Made by a program: the position numbers and the translations under genes
In this document: positions 1 through 13,300 of the stretch, one piece after another
Numbering within the stretch: position 1 is the first letter of the stretch
Layout of the letters: each line of letters starts with the position of its first letter
Source of the DNA: Craspedostauros australis
Lineage: Eukaryota > Bacillariophyta > Bacillariophyceae > Mastogloiales > Achnanthaceae
Direction: 5' to 3'
Assembly: GCA_026770025.1 (NCBI GenBank)
Contig: JAMXDE010000030.1
Span: 406,001 to 470,000 of the forward strand
DNA: 64,000 nucleotides
The notes under the pieces: generated by a model
Told to the model about the DNA's origin: nothing
Seen by the model: only the letters and a program-made list of their open reading frames with translations
The model's database searches: none

Positions 1-3000
1 TCTTCGATTGGGTGGTGGTATGCTTCGTTGAATGTGTTCGGTTCGGTGTATTCTGTTGGATGGTCTTCACTTGTCATACCAAATTCCGCAGTAGAGTTGT
101 TCGTATAGACTGCGTTGCTGCCGTATAGCGCGTCGATGATTGCGCTGCCTGAGTCTAGTTGTTCCGGTGGTTCGTCTTCGGTGGTAGTTTCGTCGTTCTT
201 GGTCTCATCTCCCTCAGTTTCGCTCTTGTCATCATCCTCCCTTCCTGCTTTGTTGTCTTCATCATCTGAGTTTGATGTTTCAGATCTTGCATGGTCGCTG
301 TTGAACACAGAAAGGTTGCTCGAGAATTTCTTGCCTGGAATGTTGTGGTTGGCGAGTTTCTTGAGCGCGTTCCAAGTTTTCACATTCATTTCTTCTGGTG
401 TCTTCTTCACTGGACGGGGTCCCTTCCTGCTGCGTGCTTGGTGGCGTCGCATCCGTTCAGTTCTCTCGATTTCCTTCTTCCTTGGTCTTGGCGGAGCTGT
501 GATCGTTGCCAAGGTGTTTGCTGGTTCCTCGGCATCGTCAACTCTCGGTTGCTTTCTCGATGCAGTTGGCGTGCGGAGAATGCTTGGTGGATCTTCGGTG
601 CTGACATTCTCTTCATCATCTGCGGGTGGTTCGTCAGGATCATCTGGTGCGATTACATCGATCTCTTCGTCTTTGATGGGATCGTTGAATTCTTCGTCAT
701 CGTCATCGTCGGACAGCACTTGGTAGCTGTTCTGGTCTGCAAATGAGACACGCTTCTCATTCCGGTTCGCCTCAGCGATTCTTCTTGGGACGGTTCTCTC
801 CCTTTTGATCTTGATGAATCCATCATCACTGACTTCGGTTGATTGGTCACCATTGGTCAGTTCGATCTGGTTGTCGCTCGGCAGGGTTTCCTCTGGTCCA
901 TAGGTCCACTTCATGATGTGGCTGTAGGTTCGGTTCAGCCATCGCACGTCTCGACTGCGGATGACTGTCTTGGTGGTTGGGCGAAACATGGTGTACACCC
1001 CTGTTCCGTGTTGTGGGGCGTAGCCGATGAAAATCATCTCGTCGCCTCTGTTCTGGAGTTTTGCGGTTGTGTTGCCGTGTGCCGTTTTCACGACTCCCAC
1101 TTCGCCAAATGTGCGAAGTCCATTCAGGTAGTTCGGGTCGTTTTCGAAAAGAAGCTGATGGGGCGAACACTTCTTCCCCTTGGGTACGATGATGTTGGAC
1201 ACTGCTGTGGCAACATTCGCTGCTGCCGCCCACAGTCCGTGTCAATGCTCTTTGTTCAACTGTGATCCATTCAGCATGGACCTTACCTTCGTGTAAAGGT
1301 ATGCGAACTTGCGTTCGACTCTTCCATTCTGCTGTGGAGTGTTGGGAGCAGTGTACTCGAATGACACATTGAGGCCGGCTTCGATCAGCTGTGCCTCTGT
1401 TGCCTTGTTCTCTCTGCTGTTGTCCCCACGGAAGATCACTCGATGGTCCTTGATGTGCGGACTCATCTGTTGGAGGAGTGTCTTGAGGTGGATTGGTTGG
1501 TCGCTCTTGTTCTTGGTGAAGAAGCTCCACGCGAAGTCGGTGTGGTTGTCGATGACCAGTATCCAGTACCTCTTGTTCCCAAACCTCGTGTGCTTGGTGT
1601 AGCTGATGTCAATGAAGAGCTGTTTGAAGCTCTTTGTTGCTCTTGGGATGGTTGCCTTGGCCAGGTTCTTCACGTGCGCATTCGCAGCGGCGCAATCGCG
1701 GCATGTGGGCAGATCTTCAACTATCTTCCATCCGTATTCGGCTGCGGTACGCTTCATAGTTGCAAGCGGTGCGTGTCCAAGGATACGGTGAAGTGTCGTG
1801 GCATTGATTGTCTGCTTGTCGCTAGACACGATGGATAGTGCGGCCACGTCGTTGTTTGGGTTGATTGGTCGCATCTGCACTCCGGTGATGGAACCATTCT
1901 TCGTTGGGAACACACGGTCGAACACGATTCGATTTCCGTTGTTCTTCGCGATGTTCATGATGATTCCGTTGTTGTTGATCCGGTACCCTTTTTGCAGGGC
2001 CTTGTTGGTGGAGAATAAATTCACCCACATTTTCGGTGCGACCTTCACATCATCAAGGCGAATCGTTGTTTTCGTGTTGTCCTTCTGTGTGACTTCCAGG
2101 AGCATCGAACCGATCTTGGGTGAGCTCAACTGGGTGTTGTCGCCAACTCTCACATGCGACTTAACATGGTGGATGTTGAACATCCCCTTGTCCGAGTTTG
2201 TGATGTGGCACGATGCGCCGCTGTCAGCTAGCCATGTGTGTTCGTCGGGTGTGTCTCTTGGTCCAACGGTTCGAAGGTTATTTCCAATCGCCATGATGGC
2301 CATGTCGTCGATGGCATGGTTGATGTCCGTATTGTTCTGGTCTTCGGCTTGACCTTGGTCTGGGTTCAACGCCATCCCATGTTGTGGATGCGGTCGTTGT
2401 ACGAGTAGCTCGGCCATGCAGCTGCCTAGGATGAGGTGGTGCTCAAGGTCAGCCATTCTCTGGATTCCTCATAGTTCAAAGATGTCGGGAAGGATGACGC
2501 CGTTCGCTAGGATGTGTTCAATGGAGAACAATCCTGCCGCTGTGAAGAGCGAGACCATGTTGCTCATCCAGGCGCTCTGGTTCCCTGGGTCGTCTGGGAA
2601 GAGGTGCATTGCCGCGGCGAATGCTGCATTCGCGATGTATTGTCGCTGCATAGTTCTGGCAGTTGGACTCGGATCCGGGAGGATCCGGTGTCGGCCGGTC
2701 CGTGCTTGCTTGAAGTACGGTGCAAGGGATCCGAGGATCACCTGCGTTGGGTATTGGACCCTCTCGTTGGGGTCGAAAGTGGCATCGTCGTTGCTGTAGT
2801 TGTCGTTGTCTGATGCCGAACTCTTGTCTGGTTCGATGTTGCTCTGTGAGCCATCAATGTCATAGTTGGATGCACTCGATTCCGATCTGCTGTCGGTCTC
2901 GTCGAAGATGCCTCGTCTTCTGTTGGGACGATCGTCAGTCGCTGTGCGACTGTCGCTCTCGTTGGTGTCGCCGCCCATTTCTTCTTCATCTGAGTCGTCT

Positions 3001-3206
3001 TGAGCATTCAGGCAGAACTCGAAGTTGAAGTCGAAGTCAAGGCCTCGGCTGGGATCCACCTCGTGGATGATTGGTTCGTGCAGCCACTCAGGGGTGGAGC
3101 TGTCGTCGTGGACTTCTTCGGGTTCGCTGGAGCAGGTGAAGGAGTCAAAGAAGGAGTCGTCAATCTCCCCTGTTACCTCCACGCAGTACGGTTCGTCGAC
3201 CATCAT
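1..3206 (-). pseudogene. Copia gag-pol remnant of element B, left end outside the window
   Basis: Degenerate Ty1/copia polyprotein read leftward and still open at base 1. In order it shows an acidic linker related to the one in the intact element at 18192-24362, the aspartic protease signature with Asp-Ser-Gly-Ala near 2210, a pre-integrase region, and an integrase core with the RGDN and NGRVERKF motifs near 1290-1430. The part left of 1240 aligns with the integrase-RT connector, so the RT lies beyond the window. Two in-frame TGA codons break it, at 2469-2471 and 1242-1244. At the second, the intact paralogue has Arg, which fits a CGA-to-TGA change. The frame starts only 48 bases from the LTR, so gag and its zinc knuckles are absent. 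It cannot make a full polyprotein without readthrough. Confidence 0.88.
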
Positions 3207-3253
3207 AAAAACTGATATTCAGAAATTGCATACAAGTCAAGGGCACCAAACAC

Positions 3254-4767
3254 TGCACTTACTACGCCGCCTGGGTGATCAATCCGTCAGGAGCAGTTGG
3301 TTTGTGTTTGGTGTTTGTTGTGTTCTAAGTTAGTTGTAGTCAATTGATGATTGTTGAGATTTGTGAGCACAAGATCTCATTCATCCTAAGCTGGTGCATT
3401 CATGCACCATTTCTACGATCTTGCCTGATTCATCATCAGGTCTTCCTACTGATCTGCTCGATGTCTTCGTGTTACATCGTGCATATTTTCTACTTTGTTG
3501 CCCAAGGATGTTGTCTGCTTTGCACAGTAATTCGTGTTATTTCTCCTCTTGGGTCTTTCTACATCTCTGTCTGATTTTGTCTATTCTTGTCTATTCTTGT
3601 CTGGTCTTGTCTAGTCTTGGAATCTCGTAGGATTCATATATCCCAACCGTCGACGTCAGTAGATTGCTTGCATCATCCCAGACATCACAAGACTATTTCC
3701 TAATTGTTGTTACCACGTGCTCACTGATGCACCTGGCGTCACTAGACAAGTCAGCATACCATGACTATCACTTATTCTTGATTCCTCGGATCTCAGCGAC
3801 TGTTGGCAAGTTCCGCTCACGGTAACCTACGATCGTGGAAGATGGTGTTGGTTGATAGTCGTCTGTTTGCTATTTCATTAGTTGGCTACTCCGATCCTCT
3901 CGGTGTACGCCCGTTCTCTTGCCCGATGCTCTCGGTGCTTCAATTTGTTTCGTAGATTCAGTCTCCGACTATGAGTCGGTACGCGAGATGCTCTCTCGCT
4001 CCTCTCTGTATTCTCTCTCTCTCAATGTCGTGTGCTCATGCTACACAATATTCCGTGCTCGATGCGTACTCCGCATTCGACACTCCGTTCGTTCAGTACT
4101 GGTTCCTACGCCATGAGTACTTACCATTTGAAGTTCACCTTCTGTATCCATGATGCTGATCCTCTTCGGTCATCGGATCTTCGCCTCCTGCTCTGACTTG
4201 GAGACAGATGTCGACGTGGTGACATGATGACATCCTGTCGACGTCAGTAGGCGTCCTTCTGCTCTCCAGATGTCATGTTCCATTGGTGATGCAGCAGTCT
4301 GTCAGATGATATCGTCATCTGAGGTTTAGTTGGGAAGTACCTCGAGATTCTCTTGGTACCATTGATGGATGGACGGACGATCTTCCAATTCTCTCAGAAA
4401 TCGTTATTTGCAAATTTCCTCCAGAAATCTTGCCCCTTTTTGTGTGTTCCATTTCCGCTGTAATTCTGACGAATCACATCATACTATCGACACGAATGTA
4501 GTTATACCGTCCAAGTGCGTATGAGAGAATAACGGGTGAACGATGCACATATACACGTACATCTCGACATATACTCACATGTACATCTCGACAAGCGACG
4601 ATCCTCTGACGTCATTCTCTGATATCAGTGCCTACGTCATATCTGATGACAATAGAACCCGAGCACCATTCGCATCATCAAGACTCATTCGACTGTACTA
4701 TCAATCGAGTCGAATCACGTTCCAGTAATGTGTGATGTTAGCCTAAATTTTGATCTAGATGTTGACA
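3254..4767 (-). repeat. 5' LTR of element B, interrupted by a solo LTR A
   Basis: On the minus strand this begins TGTCA and ends GTGCA, the TG...CA pattern of LTRs. A second copy at 27004-27729 matches on both sides of the interruption (3254-3800 and 4600-4767) but has no insert. Without the solo LTR and its target duplication the length is about 715 bases, against 726 for the other copy. Five bases inside the LTR, a minus-strand stretch starting TGGTGCCC (3248 leftward) could be a primer-binding site and is partly conserved in the other copy. The right edge falls inside the RNase H region of an older copia fragment. Confidence 0.8.
3801..4593 (-). repeat. Solo LTR of copia family A
   Basis: A 793-base copy of the LTR that flanks the intact element at 17377-25239. 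It begins TGTTGGCAAG and ends CTCGACA on the plus strand. The same 6 bases, agcgac, stand immediately before (3795-3800) and after it (4594-4599), a target-site duplication. There is no internal sequence, so it arose by LTR-LTR recombination or as a solo event. It differs from the intact element's LTRs at scattered positions and is therefore an older insertion. Confidence 0.95.
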
Positions 4768-6244
4768 TCTGGTGACGGAATCGTGGGCGTGGTCTGCGTT
4801 GACGTAGACGGTCAGTGTTGCTTTTGCTCCTTTCGGTGTGATGTCAGTATGTGGAATCTCTGCACGTGCTTCTGGGTAGTATTCTTGCCATTGGCTGGAG
4901 TATCCATCAAGTGTATGATGGACGAGTGGTGTGTTTGGATCGCAGAATAGCCGCTCCTGCTTTCGATGGTTGAGGTATTCAAATACTGTCTTCATCGCTC
5001 TCATGTGACGTTTGCGAGGGGCCATGCTGAACCGGGATACTGCCATGACGGCAAACTGGATGTCGTATCGGCCAAGTGTGATGATCCAGTTGGCGCTTCC
5101 GATGAGGGAACGATGTTTGCTTGCATTCGTTGAGTTGAGCAGAGGAGTATTGTCAAGTTCTGTTTGGTATGATTCAGACATGGGGACTTGTGCATGTGGG
5201 AACGTGCATTGCAGCATCTTCTCCAGTTTGGTGGTTGAGTTCGTGATGTATGTTGTGGCTGACAGTGCGGTGTGGATGTTGTGAGTTTGCCATTCTGTAT
5301 CCAGTGATTCGACGTTTCTGCCAAGGTAGTATTCTGGTACTCCGACACCTTTCAGTGTGTGGTTGTAGGGTTGATGTGGGTGATATTGATTTGATTGGTG
5401 GTATCGCCGTGGGTTGGTCGGTGGGGATGATGATGTTGCTGGGAATTTTGGTTTGCGATGGCTTCGCTCGTGCGACAGGGATTGTTGTATTCTTTGATGA
5501 TGGCTGTTGCTGTTCTTGCATGATGATGCGATGTACCTTCTTTCATGGCTTTCTGCGTATGGTTCGACGGAATGTTCTGAGCTTGGTGTTTATTGGTATG
5601 CGTTCGTCATCGAACATGAGAGGAACATCAGGTGTTGGGTGAGCAACGAGAGGGTTGAGTTCATGTGAGAATTGGAGTCACTTGTTGATGGTGTCCTTGT
5701 GGACAGGCTGGACAACGCTGCGGATGATGACACGTTGTGTCTTGTCGGTGAGGATGTAGTACGTGAGGGCATCACCACAGGAGTGTGCTACTCCCATCCA
5801 GTAACCCACTTGCTCCTTGGGGTCTGGGAAAGAGCTGTGAGGATCCATGTAGTATACCTGCTCATACAACGTGAAGTGCAGGAAGGTGAGATATCGACTG
5901 TTTCGTCATGCCTGACTGTTGTTGGGATTGCATATCGGTTGGATTCATCGGCAATCACATTATGAACATTGGCCAAGTACTTGCAGGTGAGGAACCATGC
6001 ACGAGGTGGGGCTCCAGTTCGATCGAGGAGGACGAGCGTGTGGTACTTCAACCATTTCATAGCGCGAAGCTCTGCTGGGGTTCTGGTTCTGCTGCTCTGG
6101 TTCGCTGTTCTCCATTGCAACGTGTAGGTTTCGAAGTGTGCGCTGAACCTCCATGCTTGTTTGTTCGTTCGCTCCATCTGACCTGAAGGCCCATGGCGCC
6201 CCTTGATCATGAAGGAAGTCAAGAATAGAGTTGAGATTCAATTA
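4768..6244 (-). pseudogene. CoDi-type copia pol fragment (integrase C-terminus to RNase H)
   Basis: Read leftward and with several frame changes, this gives conserved CoDi-type copia peptides. First comes the post-integrase region (the GYWMGVAHSCGDALTYYILT block near 5740-5800), then the RT end (VPEYYLGRNVES near 5330), the block with SANWIITLGRYDI near 5050-5110, and the start of RNase H (YVNADHAHD near 4790). Gag, protease, the integrase core and much of the RT are missing or scrambled. The first RNase H acidic residue, usually Asp in the YVDADHAHD motif, reads Asn here. The LTR of element B begins directly inside the RNase H block, so this is the older insertion. It is not functional. Confidence 0.78.
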
Positions 6245-6324
6245 GGGACAGACTATCACCGAACACGGTGTCTTCCTCCGATGGGAGAAATTCTTGTTTT
6301 GGATCAAAATCTTCCGATCTGATC

Positions 6325-7265
6325 TGTTGGAAATCCGGGGTGGTGATGATAGTAGCAAGCTAATTGTTTGTTAGACTCTACTTCTCTGAACTGTGAGCTC
6401 TTCATTGCTCTCATCTTTCAAAGTCCAATCTCCTCCTGAGACCTCCATGGGTCCATCTGTTGGTCTAGCATGCATTCATCTTCCCTTCATTATGAATTCA
6501 TCATGGACATGCACGCACCACCGAGTGCCCCATGCCCGTGCACTCATCACGTTGTCCTCCCACCGATAGTTTCGTTGGCTTAGACATCGCCGAGTCGCAA
6601 GCATCACTTGGCTCGGTTCATTCGATCGGATCCCAGTCTCCCATTCTTCACGTGAACAGCTTACTTGACTGCTATCCCAGATTCTCATCCTGGGACATCT
6701 CCGATCCTCTTTGACACTTCTCCGATCCTCTCTGAAACTTCTCCGATCCTCTCTGACACTTCTCTGATCCTCTCTGACACTTCTCCGATCCTCTCTGACA
6801 CTTCTCCGATCCCCTCTGACACTTCTCCAATCCTCTCTGACACTTCTCCGACATGTCACCGACATGTCACCGACATGTCACCAATCCTTTGCCGGTTTGT
6901 CATCGGTGATCCGTTCACAGGCCATCTCACTCTTCGTGACATCGGCATGTCTCGAATACTCTCTTTTCATTCGTTACGACATGGGGGCCGTAGCTGCGTG
7001 TATCGTGACGTTGGTCACGAATTCAACATCCCTGCCCCCTGCGACATACACATGTGATTCGCATTCCTGCATTGAGGTTACGAACATCACGGCCCAGTTC
7101 GCATTCGGCACGTGGCGTTCTCCACCGCAGGACGTGTGCAGCTCACATTTTCTGTCACAGAGATCCAAAGGTGGTACGTGCGGTAATGTAGCATTTCATG
7201 ACATTAGGCTCCTTACTATTGGGAGGTGCGGCAATTTGATGTTTCAGAACACCCAATTCCTGACA
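6325..7265 (-). repeat. LTR-like repeat D, copy 1 (uninterrupted)
   Basis: It starts TGTTGGAAATCC and ends CCTGACA on the plus strand, TG...CA like an LTR. A second copy at 16982-25727 shares both ends exactly but is split by the intact copia element. The two copies have unrelated flanks and no visible target duplication, so each may be the 5' LTR of an element whose internal part on the left has been lost or rearranged. The empty site matching the split copy is at 6626-6631 (tcggat). Confidence 0.65.
6700..6882. repeat. 21-bp tandem repeats followed by 11-bp repeats
   Basis: About seven imperfect copies of a 21-base unit (gacacttctccgatcctctct) run from about 6700 to 6850. Three copies of gacatgtcacc follow. 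They lie inside repeat D copy 1 and are absent from copy 2, so they expanded after insertion and explain much of the length difference between the copies. Confidence 0.9.
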
Positions 7266-8460
7266 CACACAGAAGTCCTTGGCCCAGATCTCACGCTTCA
7301 CCTTGGTGTCTCCTTTGATCTTGGGGAGCATAATCGTTGAACAGTGCTCACTGCCTTCCAATCCCATCACATATGTTTGGATGGTGTCTTTGCAAATGCA
7401 TTGGATGTTGCCGCTTCCTGCTAGTTCGAATGCAACATCCTGCCATGAGATTGCACCATTGCATCGTCACAACGCATCCTGGAGCTCATACCGCAGGAAA
7501 GGACTGTGCTCCAACCACGAATCATACAGGGCTTTTGCAGATGCCAGCTCTTCAGGAGCAGCACAGTCAAAGCCAGAAGAGATGTCGTTGGACTTGAACA
7601 CTTGGTCTGGATGTTTAAGCCTCAACTGCTTGGCGAAGGCAGCACGTGGTGTGAAGCATTCCTTTTGTTTCTGGGCGCTCGTGAAGATGCTGCTGCCAGA
7701 GTAACTGCACTTCTTCCGTTTCCACTTGTTCTGTTAGAACTTCTTGATGTTGCTAGTGACAGTGGTGACATCAACGTCCTAAGCGTGGGCAATCAATTTC
7801 GTCTTGGCTGAGATGTCGCCCAAATTGATGTAGACAACAATGTAGTTTCGCTTGTCTTGCATACCAAGTTGCTTCTTTCTATTGGTGGGGTTATCATTGC
7901 TATGCCCTCCATCCTTTTGCAACCATCCTTATGTTGTTGCCCCTTGCGCCATCTGCTTCATGAGACAGGCAATTGTTGTTGCCTTCTGCAGACATGAGAC
8001 CTCAAGAAAAGCAGTGATGCTGGCTTCTTGCAATTCCGTGGTAGCTGGGGATGGTGTGGGGGCTCAGCCTTGTTGTTGGCGCGCATGGCAGCGACGGAGT
8101 GATGATGCGGAGAAAGCAGGGAAGGCATACGTATGCCACCAGCGTTGCAAGCCCTTGCAACAGTAGCGAGGCTGTGTGGTGTGCACAGAACCTCGCGAAC
8201 AATGTACATTGGGATCCGCCCCATCACAGGAGAAACCATGACCATTGCCACCTCTCCTCGTGCGAGAGGCCCATCGCGTTGGATGGTAGTGCCCTCAATA
8301 GTCAGCTTCATTGGAAACTTGACATGACATACGCCCAGGTCACGGATCCTGTCATTTGAGTCCGTGTGAGGTGCCACCTTCACACAGTCGCCTGCGTGCA
8401 GCATGCTTGCGAGGTGCAGAGTACAGTGATTGCAGGATGGTATGTACTGTGTTGATGGAG
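7266..8460 (-). pseudogene. Degenerate transposase-like coding remnant
   Basis: From about 7860 down to 7266 one minus-strand frame stays protein-like for about 195 codons with only three stops. It has a helix-turn-helix-like start (LGDISAKTKLIAHA), a basic segment and a Trp-containing helical block (ALYDSWLEHSPFLRYELQDAL), and ends where repeat D begins. Before it, 7860-8460 gives further protein-like pieces in shifted frames (for instance GEVAMVMVSPVMGRIPMYIV near 8230). The layout suggests the N-terminal DNA-binding half of a DNA-transposon protein, cut by insertion of D, but I cannot name the family. It is not expressible as it stands. Confidence 0.4.
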
Positions 8461-10308
8461 GCTGCAGCCTATTCGAAAGCCGTGTCACCACGCACACCAG
8501 AAATGAAAGATGAATTTTGATTATGCTGAACTTACTTGTCAGCAGTACAGTGCAAGATGAGATTGATGATGATATGAGGGATATGATTAGATTTTGATTA
8601 GTGTTAGGATTGCATTTTGGGATGATTGTGGATTGTGAGCAATCGAATTACTTTGAGAATACATGATTTTGATTGTGTGAAGAATAACACATGTGACCGT
8701 GTAATATCGTGTGAAATGAAAGTGTGAAATGAAGATGGAAATGAGAGCAAAGCAACACATTTCCGTGTTGTTTGGAAGTTGGGAGAATCAATGTTCGCGA
8801 TAATCCCATCCTAGTCCAGACCAGAAGCCTAGAAATGAGGATCACGATCAAACGCGCTTCTTGATGATCGTGCCAAATTGGATGCCTTTCTATTTGCATC
8901 AGATGGTATGTTCTTTGGTTCATCATGGAATTGTTCTGCACATTTGATTGCAAAGACATATGAATGTATGTAGAGTGTGCTGTGATGGATGTGGAATGTT
9001 CCATGATGAGTGTAGACATACAATTCATTCTGATGGTGAGATCGTGATACGATTGAATTTGTTGATATGGTTGTTCTCTTTCTGTTGTGGGAGAAGCGGT
9101 AAAAGTATCAATTTTGGAGGTAATGATTTCAGGAGCACACCTGCTGCACATTGATTGATGATGTCACATGTATGTCATGGAGTGGATTGGATGCAGATTG
9201 GACAAATGCTTCGAATCATGTTTATACTGGGTGAAATATAGCTGTGTGCTGATAAGAAATGCAAGGACAGCGACACAGTGCACTGAATCAAAAGCCATGG
9301 ACGCATAGCACGGCATGGCACAGCACCAAGCATCACAGGAGGGCATGGACAAGACAGGAGGACGGTCGCAAGGTGCCTCGTATCGTCCACTTTCTCCCAT
9401 CCGGGAGGGTCAAAGTCATTCTACATTATGTGGAAGCTACAACTACAAGCACCAGAGAAACGAGAGTAGCTTGCACAAAATGGACTTTGTTCCCTGTGAG
9501 CTTGTGAGGGATATTTTGTTTCTCTCATCGTGTTATTGTTGAATGGTTTCACATTTGGGTATGTCACGAATCGAGAGTGCAATTACGTCACGATATCCGT
9601 GTATTACCGCATCTCCCAATGCCTTCGTTTAGTTTCTTTACAATCAACTAACCTGAATCACACTCGGACTCCCTTGTAGTCTGTCCCTCGTATGTACACA
9701 GAACACATGAGAAAATGAGAATCCGATTGTTGAGGAGTGATCATAACGGATTCGGAGCCATGGGCATTGTTGGAGTGTCACCCAAACAAGGAGGACTCAA
9801 TGCAGTGCTCCAAACTGGGCAACTTCTGGGGGAGCGGTAATTCACTATTTTAGCCAGAATCATTTTACTCCATTAATAGCACATTACCTTGGCTCCCAAT
9901 GAGCGAACTCTGCAACAACTTGGCAATCCACAGCAACACCACCTGTACACACACACCTTTTGCTAACCCAACTGTGTATCAACAAGCACAAATGCAACTC
10001 ATTGATGAAATGCAAATACAACTACATCACGAAGAGACTATGTTGTTAATGATACTGAATCACTGTTTAATGATGATTGTTCTTGTACTGCTACATTTGA
10101 CATCGAATCCATTCAACGCTATAATTGGCTTATCTCCAATTTCTGCCTCCTCATCAGCATGCTCTATCTCACCACCTATCCCAGTGTCACCTGGGAATTG
10201 GTGAATGTAGTGTGAGAGGGAGAGCTGATCATCCCCACTGCTGTGTGGGATGTAACAGAGCATTCCTCCTGCACACTAGGCACCAATACACAGCTGGCTG
10301 CTTCTTCT
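8461..10308. other. AT-richer spacer with no supported gene
   Basis: Only short open frames with unconvincing composition are present. The stretch 8530-9160 has many imperfect gatgatatgag/tgtatgt-type words and looks like decayed repeat. On the minus strand, 10060-10263 gives a protein-like peptide (QFPGDTGIGGEIEHADEE) that may be a leftover transposon exon, but nothing joins it to a gene. Confidence 0.4.
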
Positions 10309-13300
10309 GCTGCCATTGGTGGTGGTGCATGGTGATGGTGAATGGTGGTGGTGAATGGTGGTGGTGAATGGTGGTGGTGAACATGGTTGGTGAACATGGA
10401 TGGTGAACATGGTTGGTGAACATGGTTGGTGAACATGGTTGGTGAACATGGTTGGTGAACATGGTTGGTGAACATGGTTGGTGAACATGGTTGGTGAACA
10501 TGGTTGGTGAACATGGTTGGTGAACATGGTTGGTGAACATGGTTGGTGAACATGGTTGGTGAACATGGTTGGTGAACATGGTTGGTGAACATGGTTGGTG
10601 AACATGGTTGGTGAACATGGTTGGTGAACATGGTTGGTGAACATGGTTGGTGAACATGGTTGGTGAACATGGTTGGTGAACATGGTTGGTGAACATGGTT
10701 GGTGAACATGGTTGGTGAACATGGTTGGTGAACATGGTTGGTGAACATGGTTGGTGAACATGGTTGGTGAACATGGTTGGTGAACATGGTTGGTGAACAT
10801 GGTTGGTGAACATGGTTGGTGAACATGGTTGGTGAACATGGTTGGTGAACATGGTTGGTGAACATGGTTGGTGAACATGGTTGGTGAACATGGTTGGTGA
10901 ACATGGTTGGTGAACATGGTTGGTGAACATGGTTGGTGAACATGGTTGGTGAACATGGTTGGTGAACATGGTTGGTGAACATGGTTGGTGAACATGGTTG
11001 GTGAACATGGTTGGTGAACATGGTTGGTGAACATGGTTGGTGAACATGGTTGGTGAACATGGTTGGTGAACATGGTTGGTGAACATGGTTGGTGAACATG
11101 GTTGGTGAACATGGTTGGTGAACATGGTTGGTGAACATGGTTGGTGAACATGGTTGGTGAACATGGTTGGTGAACATGGTTGGTGAACATGGTTGGTGAA
11201 CATGGTTGGTGAACATGGTTGGTGAACATGGTTGGTGAACATGGTTGGTGAACATGGTTGGTGAACATGGTGGGTGAACATGGTTGGTGAACATGGTTGG
11301 TGAACATGGTTGGTGAACATGGTTGGTGAACATGGTTGGTGAACATGGTTGGTGAACATGGTTGGTGAACATGGTTGGTGAACATGGTTGGTGAACATGG
11401 TTGGTGAACATGGTTGGTGAACATGGTTGGTGAACATGGTTGGTGAACATGGTTGGTGAACATGGTTGGTGAACATGGTTGGTGAACATGGTTGGTGAAC
11501 ATGGTTGGTGAACATGGTTGGTGAACATGGTTGGTGAACATGGTTGGTGAACATGGTTGGTGAACATGGTTGGTGAACATGGTGGGTGAACATGGTGGGT
11601 GAACATGGTTGGTGAACATGGTTGGTGAACATGGTTGGTGAACATGGTTGGTGAACATGGTGGGTGAACATGGTTGGTGAACATGGTTGGTGAACATGGT
11701 TGGTGAACATGGTTGGTGAACATGGTTGGTGAACATGGTTGGTGAACATGGTTGGTGAACATGGTTGGTGAACATGGTTGGTGAACATGGTTGGTGAACA
11801 TGGTTGGTGAACATGGTTGGTGAACATGGTTGGTGAACATGGTTGGTGAACATGGTTGGTGAACATGGTTGGTGAACATGGTTGGTGAACATGGTTGGTG
11901 AACATGGTTGGTGAACATGGTTGGTGAACATGGTTGGTGAACATGGTTGGTGAACATGGTTGGTGAACATGGTTGGTGAACATGGTTGGTGAACATGGTT
12001 GGTGAACATGGTTGGTGAACATGGTTGGTGAACATGGTTGGTGAACATGGTGGGTGAACATGGTTGGTGAACATGGTTGGTGAACATGGTTGGTGAACAT
12101 GGTTGGTGAACATGGTTGGTGAACATGGTTGGTGAACATGGTGGGTGAACATGGTGGGTGAACATGGTGGGTGAACATGGTGGGTGAACATGGTGGGTGA
12201 ACATGGTGGGTGAACATGGTGGGTGAACATGGTGGGTGAACATGGTGGGTGAACATGGTTGGTGAACATGGTGGGTGAACATGGTGGGTGAACATGGTGG
12301 GTGAACATGGTGGGTGAACATGGTGGGTGAACATGGTTGGTGAACATGGTTGGTGAACATGGTTGGTGAACATGGTTGGTGAACATGGTGGGTGAACATG
12401 GTGGGTGAACATGGTTGGTGAACATGGTGGGTGAACATGGTGGGTGGGTGAACATGGTGGGTGAACATGGTGGGTGAACATGGTGGGTGAACATGGTGGG
12501 TGAACATGGTTGGTGAACATGGTTGGTGAACATGGTGGGTGAACATGGTGGGTGAACATGGTGGGTGAACATGGTGGGTGAACATGGTGGGTGAACATGG
12601 TGGGTGAACATGGTTGGTGAACATGGTTGGTGAACATGGTTGGTGAACATGGTTGGTGAACATGGTGGGTGAACATGGTTGGTGAACATGGTTGGTGAAC
12701 ATGGTGGGTGAACATGGTGGGTGGGTGAACATGGTGGGTGAACATGGTGGGTGAACATGGTGGGTGAACATGGTGGGTGAACATGGTTGGTGAACATGGT
12801 GGGTGAACATGGTGGGTGGGTGAACATGGTGGGTGGGTGAACATGGTGGGTGGGTGAACATGGTGGGTGGGTGAACATGGTGGGTGGGTGAACATGGTGG
12901 GTGGGTGAACATGGTGGGTGGGTGAACATGGTGGGTGGGTGAACATGGTGGGTGGGTGAACATGGTTGGTGGGTGAACATGGTTGGTGGGTGAACATGGT
13001 TGGTTGGTGAACATGGTTGGTTGGTGAACATGGTTGGTGGGTGAACATGGTTGGTGGGTGAACATGGTTGGTGGGTGAACATGGTTGGTGGGTGAACATG
13101 GTTGGTGGGTGAACATGGTTGGTGGGTGAACATGGTTGGTGGGTGAACATGGTTGGTTGGTGAACATGGTTGGTTGGTGAACATGGTTGGTTGGTGAACA
13201 TGGTTGGTTGGTGAACATGGTTGGTGGGTGAACATGGTTGGTGGGTGAACATGGTTGGTTGGTGAACATGGTTGGTTGGTGAACATGGTTGGTTGGTGAA

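Noticed and set aside
7155-7370. A continuous minus-strand gene spanning the right edge of repeat D
   Set aside because: The frame crosses the repeat boundary at 7265 by chance. The repeat's other copy has unrelated sequence there.
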